From: Polyangia bacterium
GTDB lineage: Bacteria; Myxococcota_A; Polyangia; Nannocystales; Nannocystaceae
Assembly (NCBI GenBank): GCA_030424595.1
Contig: JAUHWG010000030.1
Span: forward strand, 62,001-126,000
Direction of reading: 5' to 3'
DNA: 64,000 bases
Shown: piece after piece, positions 26,153-35,834 of the stretch
How the letters are laid out: every line of letters starts with the position of its first letter
Numbering within the stretch: position 1 is the first letter of the stretch
Translations under genes and position numbers: made by a program
Notes under the pieces: generated by a model
What the model was told of the DNA's origin: nothing
The model's input: the letters and a program-made list of their open reading frames with translations, nothing else
Databases searched by the model: none

Positions 26153-29007
26153 GCTCAGAGGGGGAGGCAGAGCGGACGGAGACGCCGGAGGAGCGTGATC
26201 GTCGTTTCGCGACCCTGATGGAGGCCGAGGTGCTCGCCGGCTATCGGCGGGCGACCTATCTCGGGATTCCCCTGGTGATGGGCTTCGGCATCCTCGATCT
26301 CGCCTCCCTCGACCGGTGGACGATCGGCCTCTTCTTCGTCCTCAGGATCGGCCTCTCGATCGCGCTGGTGGTCCTCCTCTGGCTCGCCAACCGCGACCGC
26401 CGCTGGATCGTCCCGGCCTCGATGATGGGCACCTACGTCGCCGGGACGACGATCGGCCTGATGAGCGCCTACCTCGGCCACGCGACCTTCTACTACGCCG
26501 GGATGAACGTCGTGATCCTGGCGATCGGCCTCCTGGTGCCGATGGCCCCGTGGTCGATGTTCAGCGCCTCGCTGATGGTCTACTTCAGCTTCGCCGCGCT
26601 GACCGTCGCCCTCGACCCGCTACCGCTAAGCCAGTGGAACTGGGGCCTCTTCATCAGCAACAGCGTCTTCGTCCTGACCACGGCGATCGTCGTCACCGTC
26701 GGCGCCTACGTGAACCGCCTGCTCCGAAGGACAGCCTTCGACGCGACGGCCGAGCAGGAGCGGGCGAACGCCGGCCTGCGCCGGGCGAACGACGAGATCC
26801 AGAGCAACTACGCCGAGCTCGCCGACAAGCAGCGCGAGCTCGAGGAGGCCTACCGCTTCAAGAGCCAGTTCCTCGACAACATGTCGCACGAGCTGCGGAC
26901 GCCGCTGACCTGCATCATGACGCCGCTGGAGGGGCTCCTCGACGAGGAGCCGGCGGGGGAGCAGCGACAGATCTTCGAGGACATGCAGCAGGCCTCGACC
27001 CAGCTCTACGATCTGATCAACGATCTGCTCGACTACTCCCGCTACGGCGCCCGCGAGGTGCCGCTGCGCCTGGCGCCGGTCGACCTCGGCCGCCTTATCG
27101 ACGACAACGTCAGGGCCTGGATGCCGACCGCCCGCCAGCGTCGGACGGAGCTGAGCTGGAGCCGCCCGGTCGAGCCCTTGGTGGCGATGGTCGACGGTCG
27201 CGAGCTCGGCAAGGTGATCCGCAACCTCCTCTCGAACGCGATCAAGTTCACGCCGACCGGAGGCTCGATCGAGGTCGACCTCTCGCGGGTCGGCGACGAG
27301 ATCCAGCTCCGGGTGAGCGACAGCGGCGTCGGCATGGAGGAGGAGGTGCTGGCCAAGATCTTCCGCCCCTTCTTCCAGGTCGACGGCTCCTCGACCCGGA
27401 GCGTCGCGGGCACGGGCCTCGGGCTCGCGCTCGTGAAGACGATCGTCGAGCGGCACACGGGGTCGATCTCCGCGACGAGCACGCCAGGGGAGGGGACGTC
27501 GATGACGATGACGATCCCCTACCTCGAGGTCAGCGACGCGGAGGCGGTGGCGATCGCCCTCCCGGACGGCCCCTTCGCGCTCGCCGGCCTCAGCGGCCGG
27601 CGGATGACGCCGCAGCCGACCGCGCCGCGGCCCCGCGAGGAGACCCCTCCCGCGGCGACGGTGGCGACGGCTGCGGAGTCGGCTGCGGAGCCCGTGGCTG
27701 GGGACGCCTCGCAGGCCTCGCGCATCGAGGTCATCGGTCCGCCCGCGGGGATAGACCAGGGCGTCGTGACGGGCGACGGGGAGGCGGACGGGTCCGCGGC
27801 GAGGCTGCCCGCGTCGGCCCCCGCGTCGGCCTCCGCGTCGGCCTCCTTCCCGATCCCCGACGGGACCTTGCTCCTCGAAGAGCACCAGCAGGCGGCGAAC
27901 CAGCAGCGGGCGCGGGTCCTGGTCGTCGACGATCAGCCGGAGCTGCTGCGCCTGATCTCCCGGATCCTCGGCCGCGAGCACGACGTGATCACCGCGGGGG
28001 ACGGCGCCGAGGGGCTGCAGAAGGTCCACGACGAGCAGCCGGACGTCGTCATCTCCGACGTCATGATGCCGCGCCTCAACGGCTTTGAGCTGGTCGAGGC
28101 CCTGCGCAAGGACGAGGCGACCCGTCGCCTGCCGGTGCTCCTCCTGACCGCCCGAGCCGACGGCAGCGATCGGGTCCGCGGCCTCCGGCGCGGCGCCAAC
28201 GACTACCTGATCAAGCCTTTCTTGCCGGAGGAGCTGAAGGCCCGGGTCCGCAACCTCCTGCGGATGCGCCGCTACGAGAGCTACCTGACGACCATCAACG
28301 AGGAGCTCGAGACCAAGAGCGGCTCCCTGGAGGGGCGCCTCCACGGCCTCTTTGTCGACACCGTGCGGACCCTGGTCGCGGCGATCGACGCCAAGGACTT
28401 CTACACGGGCGGGCACTCGGAGCGGGTCTCGCACTTCGCCGTCCGCCTCGCGGAGCAGATGAAGGTCTCGCGGCCGCTGGTGCGGACGATCGAGCTCGGC
28501 GCGCTGCTCCACGACATCGGCAAGATCGGCATCCCTGACCGGGTGCTCAACAAGCCGGGGCGTCTGACCGAGGAGGAGATCGAGGTCATCCGCCAGCACA
28601 CGATCTTCGGCGGGCGGATCCTGGAAAAATCCCCCGAGCTCGCGGAGCTTCGCCGCTTCGCCCTCCACCACCACGAGCGCTGGGACGGCGCCGGCTACCC
28701 GGACGGGCTCGCCGGCGAGGAGATCCCAGCGTCGGTCCGGATCGTGTCGGTCGCGGACTGCTGGGACGCGATGATCTCGGATCGGGTCTACCGTCCCGGC
28801 ATGGCCCCCAAGATCGCCGCTGAGAAGGTCGCCAAGCTCCGCGGCAATCAGTTTGACCCAGAGGTGGTCGAGGCGTTGATGGGGATCTGGCCCGATCTCG
28901 ACGTCCCGCCGCACCTGCGGCCGCTGCGGGCGAGGATGGCCCCCGCTGAGCAACGTTCTGGACCGCGGGTCAGCGAGTGCGGCGAGGTCTATCACGTCCA
29001 TGACTAG
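26149..29007 (+). CDS. membrane histidine kinase-receiver-HD-GYP phosphodiesterase
   Basis: In the 952-residue protein, residues 35-195 hold about six membrane helices with no recognised ligand domain, then a coiled coil (200-240). HisKA has NMSHELRTPLT with His247. The ATPase has N-box LLSNAIKFT, SDSGVGM and GTGLGLALVK. An Ala/Pro-rich linker (about 460-585) leads to a receiver with Asp594/Asp595, phospho-acceptor Asp637 (ISDVMMP) and Lys689. The HD-GYP domain has HSERVSHF, LLHDIGKIGIPD (His788, Asp789), HHERWDGAGYPDG at 841-853 and SVADCWDAM. All residues for metal binding and cyclic-di-GMP hydrolysis are present. Translation is coupled to the PilZ fusion by ATGA, so a membrane signal probably sets the cyclic-di-GMP level read by that partner. 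Confidence 0.9.
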   Translation: MSSEGEAERTETPEERDRRFATLMEAEVLAGYRRATYLGIPLVMGFGILDLASLDRWTIGLFFVLRIGLSIALVVLLWLANRDRRWIVPASMMGTYVAGTTIGLMSAYLGHATFYYAGMNVVILAIGLLVPMAPWSMFSASLMVYFSFAALTVALDPLPLSQWNWGLFISNSVFVLTTAIVVTVGAYVNRLLRRTAFDATAEQERANAGLRRANDEIQSNYAELADKQRELEEAYRFKSQFLDNMSHELRTPLTCIMTPLEGLLDEEPAGEQRQIFEDMQQASTQLYDLINDLLDYSRYGAREVPLRLAPVDLGRLIDDNVRAWMPTARQRRTELSWSRPVEPLVAMVDGRELGKVIRNLLSNAIKFTPTGGSIEVDLSRVGDEIQLRVSDSGVGMEEEVLAKIFRPFFQVDGSSTRSVAGTGLGLALVKTIVERHTGSISATSTPGEGTSMTMTIPYLEVSDAEAVAIALPDGPFALAGLSGRRMTPQPTAPRPREETPPAATVATAAESAAEPVAGDASQASRIEVIGPPAGIDQGVVTGDGEADGSAARLPASAPASASASASFPIPDGTLLLEEHQQAANQQRARVLVVDDQPELLRLISRILGREHDVITAGDGAEGLQKVHDEQPDVVISDVMMPRLNGFELVEALRKDEATRRLPVLLLTARADGSDRVRGLRRGANDYLIKPFLPEELKARVRNLLRMRRYESYLTTINEELETKSGSLEGRLHGLFVDTVRTLVAAIDAKDFYTGGHSERVSHFAVRLAEQMKVSRPLVRTIELGALLHDIGKIGIPDRVLNKPGRLTEEEIEVIRQHTIFGGRILEKSPELAELRRFALHHHERWDGAGYPDGLAGEEIPASVRIVSVADCWDAMISDRVYRPGMAPKIAAEKVAKLRGNQFDPEVVEALMGIWPDLDVPPHLRPLRARMAPAEQRSGPRVSECGEVYHVHD

Positions 29008-29425
29008 CGCCGCGAGGGTCGCGGGTGCGGGTCGTCCCTGCCGCGAGCGTAGGGCGGTGGGGCTCCGGCGTCGGCAGGGCGTGGGAGAGCGCGCCTCGCC
29101 GACGGGCAGAGCTGAGCGGAGGTCCACGGGGCCTCGAGCGCGCGGAGACGCCTCGACAGCGGTCGCGGGTCGGTTTAGGGTGACCTCTCGGACCTGCTGC
29201 GGGCCTGAGGAGACCGTGGTGAAAGCCTACACGTCGCCCCACCTCTTCCTTCTGCCGCACCCGTCGCCGAGGTCGATGACGGCTTCGACTGTCGGACGTT
29301 CGCGGGTCGTCTCTTCGGCGGTGGGTTTGTCGTCGGTCGTCTCTTCGTCGTCCGGTCCTTCGCCAGGCACCTCGCCGCTCGGCCCTTCAAAGCTCGGCTC
29401 ATCGCCCCTTTCCCTGGTCCTGTAG
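29008..29425. other. intergenic gap
   Basis: No gene is supported in these 418 bp. The stretch from about 29285 to 29390 is rich in TCGTC/TCTTCG words but has no clean repeat unit. No terminator is clear after the HD-GYP gene. Confidence 0.35.
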
Positions 29426-29728
29426 TTGCTCGACCGAAATTCGATCCTCGACGAGCTGTGGGCGATCGCGCTCATGGACAACGTGGTCACCGAGGACGAG
29501 GCGGTTCTCCTGAAGACCGCCGAGGAGCAGCTCGTCGGCTTTGAGGAGCTGCTCGACGACGTCTACCTCGACAACGTCGTCGACTTCGAGGAGTTCCTCC
29601 GGCTCCGTCGAGCCCGCAAGGAGATCCTCGAGTACACGCTGCACAAGGCGCTGGCGGACGGGCTCATCACCCATGATGAGCGTCAGCTCCTGATCCGGAT
29701 CATCGAGCTGCTGCCGCTGGTCCGCTGA
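29426..29728 (+). CDS. small acidic helical protein, TerB-like
   Basis: The 100-residue all-helical acidic protein starts at a TTG; an ATG at 29474 is the alternative. Two similar segments, LMDNVVTEDEAVLL (16-29) and LADGLITHDERQLL (77-90), follow the pattern D-G/N-x-V/I-T-x-D/H-E-x-x-L-L found in each half of TerB-type domains. TerB proteins bind metal and work in stress or envelope complexes. It lies behind the cyclic-di-GMP operon but 418 bp away, so a link is not shown. Confidence 0.55.
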   Translation: MLDRNSILDELWAIALMDNVVTEDEAVLLKTAEEQLVGFEELLDDVYLDNVVDFEEFLRLRRARKEILEYTLHKALADGLITHDERQLLIRIIELLPLVR

Positions 29729-29768
29729 GGTACTTCTTCCGGGGGAGAGCCTGCGCGCTCTCGTCGTC

Positions 29769-29834
29769 CTCTGTTCGTCCTCTGTTCGTCGCTCGTTCGT
29801 CGCTCGTTCGGCGCTCGTTCGGCGTTCGTTCTCG
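29769..29834. repeat. 11-bp tandem repeat, six units
   Basis: Units are CTCTGTTCGTC (twice), GCTCGTTCGTC, GCTCGTTCGGC (twice) and a diverged GTTCGTTCTCG. The tract lies between the TerB-like gene and the lipoprotein gene, about 100 bp before the latter's start. Confidence 0.8.
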
Positions 29835-29936
29835 CGGTCGGGTCGACGAGCGCGGGGCTGGAGCGCGCAGGGCAGCTTCGACGGGCTCGTCGTGATTCGG
29901 TCGCTCCGGGGCCTGGGCGTCGGTCATACTGGAGCG

Positions 29937-31550
29937 GTGCGTTGGCGCTGGATGAGCTCCGCGACCTGGATTGTCGTCGCCGCTGGGGGCGGCTGCACGG
30001 CGAGCTCGTCGGCGCCGGCGGGGGCTGACGGCGCGCCGTCGACCGCGATCCAGGCCTCCGCGGCGCAAGCCTCGGCGCCGGGGTTGATCGATGGGCCTGT
30101 CAGCGGCTGCGGGGAGCCATCGACCGCGCCGACGCGCCTGCCCACTGCGCTCAGCGCAGAGCCGGAGGTGCTCGCCGACGCGGTGCTCGCCGTCGGTGAA
30201 GGGGTGACCTTCGGCGCGGCCGAGCTCGCGGTGGAGATGCGCAGGCCGCTGATGTGGATGGGCGAGGGCCCGCCCGAGCCCTCGCCTGAGCTGATCTACC
30301 GCCGCGGCGAAGCCACGCAGACGCTCCGCGGGCTCGTCCCTGGGGAGACGCGTGTGGTCGACGGGGTCCGGGTTCGACACCGCTGGTCGGAGGAGCGCGA
30401 CAAGGTCTGGGTCTATGTCACGGACCTCGACTGTCCTGTAGAGCATGAGCAGATGGACATGCCTGAGCCCGGAGCGCCGCTGTGGACCTGGCTCTCCAGC
30501 CGCGCGATCGGCCAGGCTGGGTTTGGCCACCCGCACTCGACAAAGGTTGTGCTCCAGCTCAGCCGCTCGCGACGAGGTCCGTGGATCTCGCTCCAGGGGA
30601 TCAGCCGCCCCAGCTACGCCAACCTGCGGGCGATGGCAGACCTGGAGGAGGGGAGGCCGCTCGTCGTCGAGCTCGGCCCCGCGAGGGTCTTCGTCGAAGA
30701 GGTGGTCGTCGAAGCGGCGCCTGTGCATCGCGGGGCCGAGGTAGGCGCAGCGCCGACGCCCGTCGTCCACGCCCGCGTCCGCTACGAGCGCGGAGAGGGG
30801 CCGCCCGCGATCCGCTTCCCGCCCGGTGAGGACAACCCCTGTGGTTCGCCGTCGCCCCTGCGCTCGGAGCCTCGGCGCCTGCTCGAGGCGCCGCCGCGGG
30901 TGGGCGCGTATCATCTCGGGGCGGGGGAGCGCGTCGCCCTCGGCGAGCTAGCGCTGACGATGGTGCTAGAGCCGCTCCCGGGGCCGAGCGTCTTTGATCA
31001 TCGGCCGCCGCAGGCGCTCACGCGGCCGATCGTCCGCGCCGAGATCGACGGCGAGGAGCGCACGATCCGCAACATGCCGGCGGTCTTGCGCGCGGGCGAG
31101 ACCATCGCCTGGATCACCCGAGAACCGGGAGCGGACCCGACCGTCGTCGCGGTGGAGGCCTACCGCGCCGCCTGTGATCCGATCGTGCGGGCGCCGCTGC
31201 CGGACAGGCCGACGCTCCTGTGGCTCGGGACCGCCGGGACTACTCAGGTCCGGCTCGGCGACGAGGGCGGCGATCAGGTGTTCTTCGAGCTCCTCCGCGA
31301 GGACGAGGGACCGCCGCGCGTGGCGGTCTCCTCGGTCTCGCGGGAGCACGGGAGTCGTTCGCTCATGTTTGAAGCCAACGCCGATGCGACGCCCGTCGCC
31401 GTGGACACCGGGCTGGCGACGATCGTCGGCAACTGGCAGGTCGAGCTCGGGGCCGAGGCGTCGGGGTCGACGGGGCCGCCGCGGTGGTATGCGATCGCGA
31501 TCCCCTACATTCCCCACGCCGTGGATCCGACGGCGACAGACGCTCCGTAG
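29937..31550 (+). CDS. lipoprotein of unknown function
   Basis: With the GTG at 29937 (GGAG just upstream) the product is 537 residues and opens with a lipoprotein signal VRWRWMSSATWIVVAAGGGC (Cys20), then an Ala/Ser/Pro linker to about residue 90. The rest is beta-rich with two similar halves: each has a phrase like VGEGVTFGAAELAVEM or GAGERVALGELALTMVLE, then a segment with RRGEATQTLRGLVPGE or IDGEERTIRNMPAVLRAGE. This suggests an internal duplication. No family is recognised. It faces a large convergent gene downstream. Confidence 0.6.
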   Translation: MRWRWMSSATWIVVAAGGGCTASSSAPAGADGAPSTAIQASAAQASAPGLIDGPVSGCGEPSTAPTRLPTALSAEPEVLADAVLAVGEGVTFGAAELAVEMRRPLMWMGEGPPEPSPELIYRRGEATQTLRGLVPGETRVVDGVRVRHRWSEERDKVWVYVTDLDCPVEHEQMDMPEPGAPLWTWLSSRAIGQAGFGHPHSTKVVLQLSRSRRGPWISLQGISRPSYANLRAMADLEEGRPLVVELGPARVFVEEVVVEAAPVHRGAEVGAAPTPVVHARVRYERGEGPPAIRFPPGEDNPCGSPSPLRSEPRRLLEAPPRVGAYHLGAGERVALGELALTMVLEPLPGPSVFDHRPPQALTRPIVRAEIDGEERTIRNMPAVLRAGETIAWITREPGADPTVVAVEAYRAACDPIVRAPLPDRPTLLWLGTAGTTQVRLGDEGGDQVFFELLREDEGPPRVAVSSVSREHGSRSLMFEANADATPVAVDTGLATIVGNWQVELGAEASGSTGPPRWYAIAIPYIPHAVDPTATDAP

Positions 31551-31742
31551 AGATGGGTCCGATACGTCGACCTCGAGGTGCGCGATGCGGGGCCTCCGCT
31601 CAGGGGGACTGCTGACTCGCTCCGACCTCCCCCCGCGTCGGCCCGAGGTCGTGCGCGGACGGAGGCCGGGCAGGGGAGAACGAGGTCGGCCCCTCGCCCG
31701 AAGAGCGAGGGGCCGATGGAGGTGGCCCTCCTGGGGAGCCCC

Positions 31743-34700
31743 CTAGAGCGGCTTGTCGAGGGTCCCGAGGGGGACGAAGGCGCCGTCCTTCATGATCAGG
31801 AAGGGGCGCTCGTCGAAGCGGAGCCCGCCCTTGCCGTCGTGCTGGATGAGCTGGAGCTTGCCCATGCCGTAGCCCATCGGTCCGCGGCTGTAGTAGTGGG
31901 CCTCCATGCGGTAGGGGTAGGCCGCGGCCTTGCCGTTGATGGTGAAGCTCTCGGGACCGTAGCCGGTGGTGACGTCGGCGTAGAGCTCACCGCCGGAGGG
32001 CAGGGTGCGGGCGCCGTAGTAGGCGTGGCTGCCCTTGCCGTCGTGGACGTGGAAGTCGACGTCGTTGGCGTCGGTCTCCCAGGAGATGACGAAGTGGGTC
32101 GAGGGCCCGCTGGCGACGGTCACCCCGGCGGCCTCGGCGAGGCCGCGGACCTTCGCCGCTTCGTCCGGCTTGGCGCCGATCCAGGCGGCGGCGATCAGGC
32201 CCGCGTCGTCGTCGAAGATCTTGCTGACGCCGGCGAAGCGGCCGCTCGGGTAGTCGCGGCCCCGACCGGCGAGGATCGCCTCCCAGGCGTCGTTGTAGCG
32301 GCCAGCCTTGGTCAGGGCGATCGCGTAGAGGCGGTGGCTCGCCGGGTGATCCGGGCGCGACAGGACGGCCTTCTCGTAGGTGTCGACCGCGAGGGCGACC
32401 CCGGCCTCGCCGAGCCGATCGAGGCGGTTGCCGGCGTAGCGGCGGATGTCAGCGCGAGAGGGGAAGAGATCGATGAGCGAGCCGTAGGCCCGGGCGGCGG
32501 TCTCGAGATCTCCGGCAGCCTCAGCGGCCTCGCCCATCGCCACCAGCGCGAGCACGTCCCCGGGGTTGCCGTCGCGCCACTCGATCGCGAGGCTCATGGC
32601 GCCCTTGAGGTCGCCGTCCTTGATCAGCTTGGCGATGTCGAAGGACTTGCCGAGGTAGGGGCTCCCCTGGGTGCGCGCGAGCTCGGCGGCCTCCTCCGCC
32701 CGCTCGGCGGCCCGGCGCTTCGCCTCGGCCTCGGCCTCGATCCGCCGCCGCTCGGCCTCCTTGGCCTGGCGGACCCGCTCGGCCTCCATCGCCGCGATCT
32801 GCTCGGGGGTGAGCGGCGGCGCCTCGACGAGCGGTGGCATCGGCCCGTCGGCGGCGAGCGAGAAGGGGTAGGTCACGCGGACGATCCCGCCGCCCGGGGG
32901 TTTTGGGAACTTCCAGCGGCGCACAGAGCGGGCGATGCAGGTGCCGACGCGGGCGTCGGCGAGGGTCGACTCCTGGACCACCGCGTTCGGGACCTTGCCT
33001 GCCGGATCGATCGTGAAGTTGATCGAGATACGGCCGTTCAGCGCCGGGTTCTTGACCAGGCCCGTGTTGTAGCAGTGGCGGACCTCGTTGATATGGGCGC
33101 GGATGATCCGGCGGATGATGTCCTTGTCGAGCGAGCCCTGGACGTTCGCCTTGCCCTGACGGACCATCGGCACCCGCTTGCCGCGACCGCCGAAGCCGGC
33201 GCCGGAGCCCCGTCCGTAGCCGGAGCCCGTCCCGCCGCCGCCGCCCTTGCCGATGAGGCCGGTGTTGCCGAGGGCGATCGTCCCCTCGCCGCTCTCCTCC
33301 CGCGCGCTCTTCTTCTCGGAGCTCTCGCTCTCCTCCATTCCTACGCCGCCGCCGCCGCGGCCGGTGCCGACGAGGCTGAGGCCGCCGACGCCGTAGGCCT
33401 CACCGACCTGGCTGCCGGTGAGGCCGCCCCAGACGTCCTCGTCGTCGTTGCCGACCGCGAAGGCGCCGCCGTAGGGCGAGGCGAGGAAGTGGCCGCTGTC
33501 CTGGGCCATCGCCCCGAGCAGGCCTGCTTGGCGGGAGGCCATCTCCGGGTCGAAATTTCGCGCCATCTGCGGGATCGCGTCCCTCGGCGCCTGCTGGGCC
33601 GGGGAGTTCGTGCTCGAGCCTCCGCTCTTCTGGGCGAGCATCGGCTTGGACGTCGGCGGCGTGACGACCGGCTGCGGCGTCGGCAGGTCGGGCAGGGCGG
33701 GCGTGTCGTGCTTCGTCGTCCGCCCGTCGAGGGTGATCCCCTCCGGGCCGACGCTGAGGATGTCGACCAGCGCTGTCCGGTCGATGTTGAAGCGGCGGTA
33801 GTCCCAGTCGCTCTCGAGCACCAGGAGCGCGGTGAAGTCCGAGAGCACGCGGTGCTTGGTCGACAGCTCGATGATCGACCTCTTGAGCGCGTCGCGCATA
33901 TCTCGGTCGCCCTCGGCCAGGCGCGAGCGCTGGTCCTGGAGGCGGTCGATCCGGGCCCGGACCCAGGCGCGCTCGAGGAGGGGACGCTCCGCCGGGATGG
34001 TGTCGACCGTGGACTCGATCGTGCTCTCTCCGGCGAGGACGACCTTCATCGCCTGCGCAGGGGGCAGGTCGGCGTAGACCAGCACCTCGTCGCCGGGCTG
34101 AGCCCCCTCGATCGTCTCCGGCCAGACCCACTCGGAGCCCGGGACCGAGACCTTGATCGGCGGCAGGGTCTTCGAGCTGAGCTTGTGGGCGATCGTCGGC
34201 GTGGGCAGGCGCGCGTCGATCACGACCCCGTCGTCGGGGAGGTCGGCGGTGGTCACCGCTTTCAGGGTCGAGGTGTCCTGGATGCCGCCGTCGACGACAG
34301 CGTCGGCGCGGCTAAAGCCAGCCTCCGCGAGGGCCTTCGTCGCCTCGCCCAGGCGGCTCAGCTCCCCGGAGCCGGCGGTCGTGATGCCGTCCGAGAAGAC
34401 GATCAGGCGGCTGGAGCCGGCGGGATCGCTCGCCACCGTGCGCAGCGCCCTCTCGAGGTCGGAGGCGCCCAGGGCCCTGCGGGTGACGATGCTGTCGAGG
34501 TGGGCCTGGCCGAGCGCGCTCGCCTTGCCGCGGTAGACCTCGGCGCTCGCCTGGTCAAAGCAGATGATCCGCAGGTCGAAGTCGCCGCTGCGCTCGCGGA
34601 GCTCGTCGATCACCGCCTTCATCCGCCGGATCTGGCGGTCAAAGCCGAGGGCCCGCGAGGCGCTGGTGTCGAAGAGGAGCGTGACCGCCTCGACCGGCGC

Positions 34701-35597
34701 CGGGGGGATCTCGCCGGCGGGCGCGATCCGGGCGACGGCGAGGTTCTCGTGGCGCAGGCCGATCGTCTTGGCCCGCACAGCCTTGCTCTCGTCGGGGCTG
34801 ACCGAGAGGTCGCGATCGGGGGTGTACTTGCTCTTCTTGACCTCGACGACGCGGGTGTTGGTCGCCGCGCCGCCGATGCTCGAGGCCTTCGCCGGGTCGC
34901 TCTCGCGGACCAGGATCCGGGCGTCGAGCTCGTCGAGCTCGGGGAGGCCGCGGAGCATCAGGCGGTAGGGCTCCGCCGAGCTCGGCAGCTCCTGCGAGTA
35001 GGAGACGATCAGCTCCTTGCGCTCGCGGGGGGCGATCGGGAAGACCCTGGCGCTGAAGGAGTTGCCGGCGTTGTTCTCGAGGAGCGCCGGGTCCTGCTTG
35101 CGGTGGAGGAAATCCTCGTAGGCGACGCGGGCGGCCTGGCGCTCGACGACCTCGCCCTCTTGCCAGCGGCCGTGGACCTTCATCGAGAAGCGGGAGATCG
35201 CCGCGTGCGGCGGCATCTCGATCTCGAAGCGGCCCTCGATCTGGCGGTCGGTGGGGTTCTCAAAGGTGAGGTGGAGCTCGGTGAAGGCGAGCGGCGCGTC
35301 GACGACCCCGCGGGCCTTCATCGACACCAGGCGCAGGCCGGTGCCGTCGGAGGCGGTGAGCTGGACCGGCGCGCGGGCGATCGCCTCGTCGTCGGTGAGG
35401 CGCAGGGAGATCGGCGGGAGAGAGGGCGGCTTGCCGGCGATCGACGTCCCGTCGCCGCCGCTCGTCCCCTGGTTGGGGTTGCCGATGCAGCCGAGGGCGA
35501 GGGCGAGGGGCAGGAGGACGAGCCCTCCGCCGATCCGCCCGCGGTGGGAGCGGTGGAGCAGCGGGCGGGGGGACGTGGACGGAGCGCGGCCGGGCAT
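31743..35597 (-). CDS. large VIT/VWA lipoprotein with AgmX, TPR and YfaP-like domains
   Basis: The 1284-residue product from ATG 35597 has a lipoprotein signal ending LALALGC (Cys37). Domains follow in order. The VIT domain (about 60-190) has ENPTDRQIEGRFEIEMP and RQAARVAYEDFLHRKQDPALLE-type motifs. The VWA domain (about 300-480) has the metal site DTSAS. A Gly-rich low-complexity stretch comes next. An AgmX/PglI-type TonB-like domain (about 860-950) reads IIRRIIRAHINEVRHCYNTG and RRWKFPKP. A charged coiled coil and TPR-like helices lie at 1030-1150. The C-terminal beta domain (about 1185-1275) resembles DUF2135/YfaP (DANDVDFHVHDGKGSHAYYG). AgmX relatives occur in the myxobacterial gliding and envelope machinery; an envelope-spanning scaffold is inferred. 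A GTG at 35615 is the alternative start. Confidence 0.8.
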   Translation of the reverse strand: MPGRAPSTSPRPLLHRSHRGRIGGGLVLLPLALALGCIGNPNQGTSGGDGTSIAGKPPSLPPISLRLTDDEAIARAPVQLTASDGTGLRLVSMKARGVVDAPLAFTELHLTFENPTDRQIEGRFEIEMPPHAAISRFSMKVHGRWQEGEVVERQAARVAYEDFLHRKQDPALLENNAGNSFSARVFPIAPRERKELIVSYSQELPSSAEPYRLMLRGLPELDELDARILVRESDPAKASSIGGAATNTRVVEVKKSKYTPDRDLSVSPDESKAVRAKTIGLRHENLAVARIAPAGEIPPAPVEAVTLLFDTSASRALGFDRQIRRMKAVIDELRERSGDFDLRIICFDQASAEVYRGKASALGQAHLDSIVTRRALGASDLERALRTVASDPAGSSRLIVFSDGITTAGSGELSRLGEATKALAEAGFSRADAVVDGGIQDTSTLKAVTTADLPDDGVVIDARLPTPTIAHKLSSKTLPPIKVSVPGSEWVWPETIEGAQPGDEVLVYADLPPAQAMKVVLAGESTIESTVDTIPAERPLLERAWVRARIDRLQDQRSRLAEGDRDMRDALKRSIIELSTKHRVLSDFTALLVLESDWDYRRFNIDRTALVDILSVGPEGITLDGRTTKHDTPALPDLPTPQPVVTPPTSKPMLAQKSGGSSTNSPAQQAPRDAIPQMARNFDPEMASRQAGLLGAMAQDSGHFLASPYGGAFAVGNDDEDVWGGLTGSQVGEAYGVGGLSLVGTGRGGGGVGMEESESSEKKSAREESGEGTIALGNTGLIGKGGGGGTGSGYGRGSGAGFGGRGKRVPMVRQGKANVQGSLDKDIIRRIIRAHINEVRHCYNTGLVKNPALNGRISINFTIDPAGKVPNAVVQESTLADARVGTCIARSVRRWKFPKPPGGGIVRVTYPFSLAADGPMPPLVEAPPLTPEQIAAMEAERVRQAKEAERRRIEAEAEAKRRAAERAEEAAELARTQGSPYLGKSFDIAKLIKDGDLKGAMSLAIEWRDGNPGDVLALVAMGEAAEAAGDLETAARAYGSLIDLFPSRADIRRYAGNRLDRLGEAGVALAVDTYEKAVLSRPDHPASHRLYAIALTKAGRYNDAWEAILAGRGRDYPSGRFAGVSKIFDDDAGLIAAAWIGAKPDEAAKVRGLAEAAGVTVASGPSTHFVISWETDANDVDFHVHDGKGSHAYYGARTLPSGGELYADVTTGYGPESFTINGKAAAYPYRMEAHYYSRGPMGYGMGKLQLIQHDGKGGLRFDERPFLIMKDGAFVPLGTLDKPL

Positions 35598-35834
35598 ACA
35601 ACCCCAGACAACCACAATGCGTGGGAGTTCCCGGCGATGATCTGCGGGCTCCGTCGATTTACGTTGTTCCTAGGGACGGGCGTGCGTGGGCGCGCGCAGG
35701 AGCCGGGGCTGGATCGAGCGTTGGGCCCTCGGTGGGGCGCAATCGGTCGACCTCTGGGCGAGGGGCGCCCTCGCATCGCGAGGCGTCGCCGCACGCGGTC
35801 GCACCAGCGCAACCCCGTGAGCCGAGGCGTGCCG

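Noticed and set aside
26626..29127. Long minus-strand frame opposite the HD-GYP kinase
   Set aside because: Shadow of a certain gene; no domains and odd residue use.
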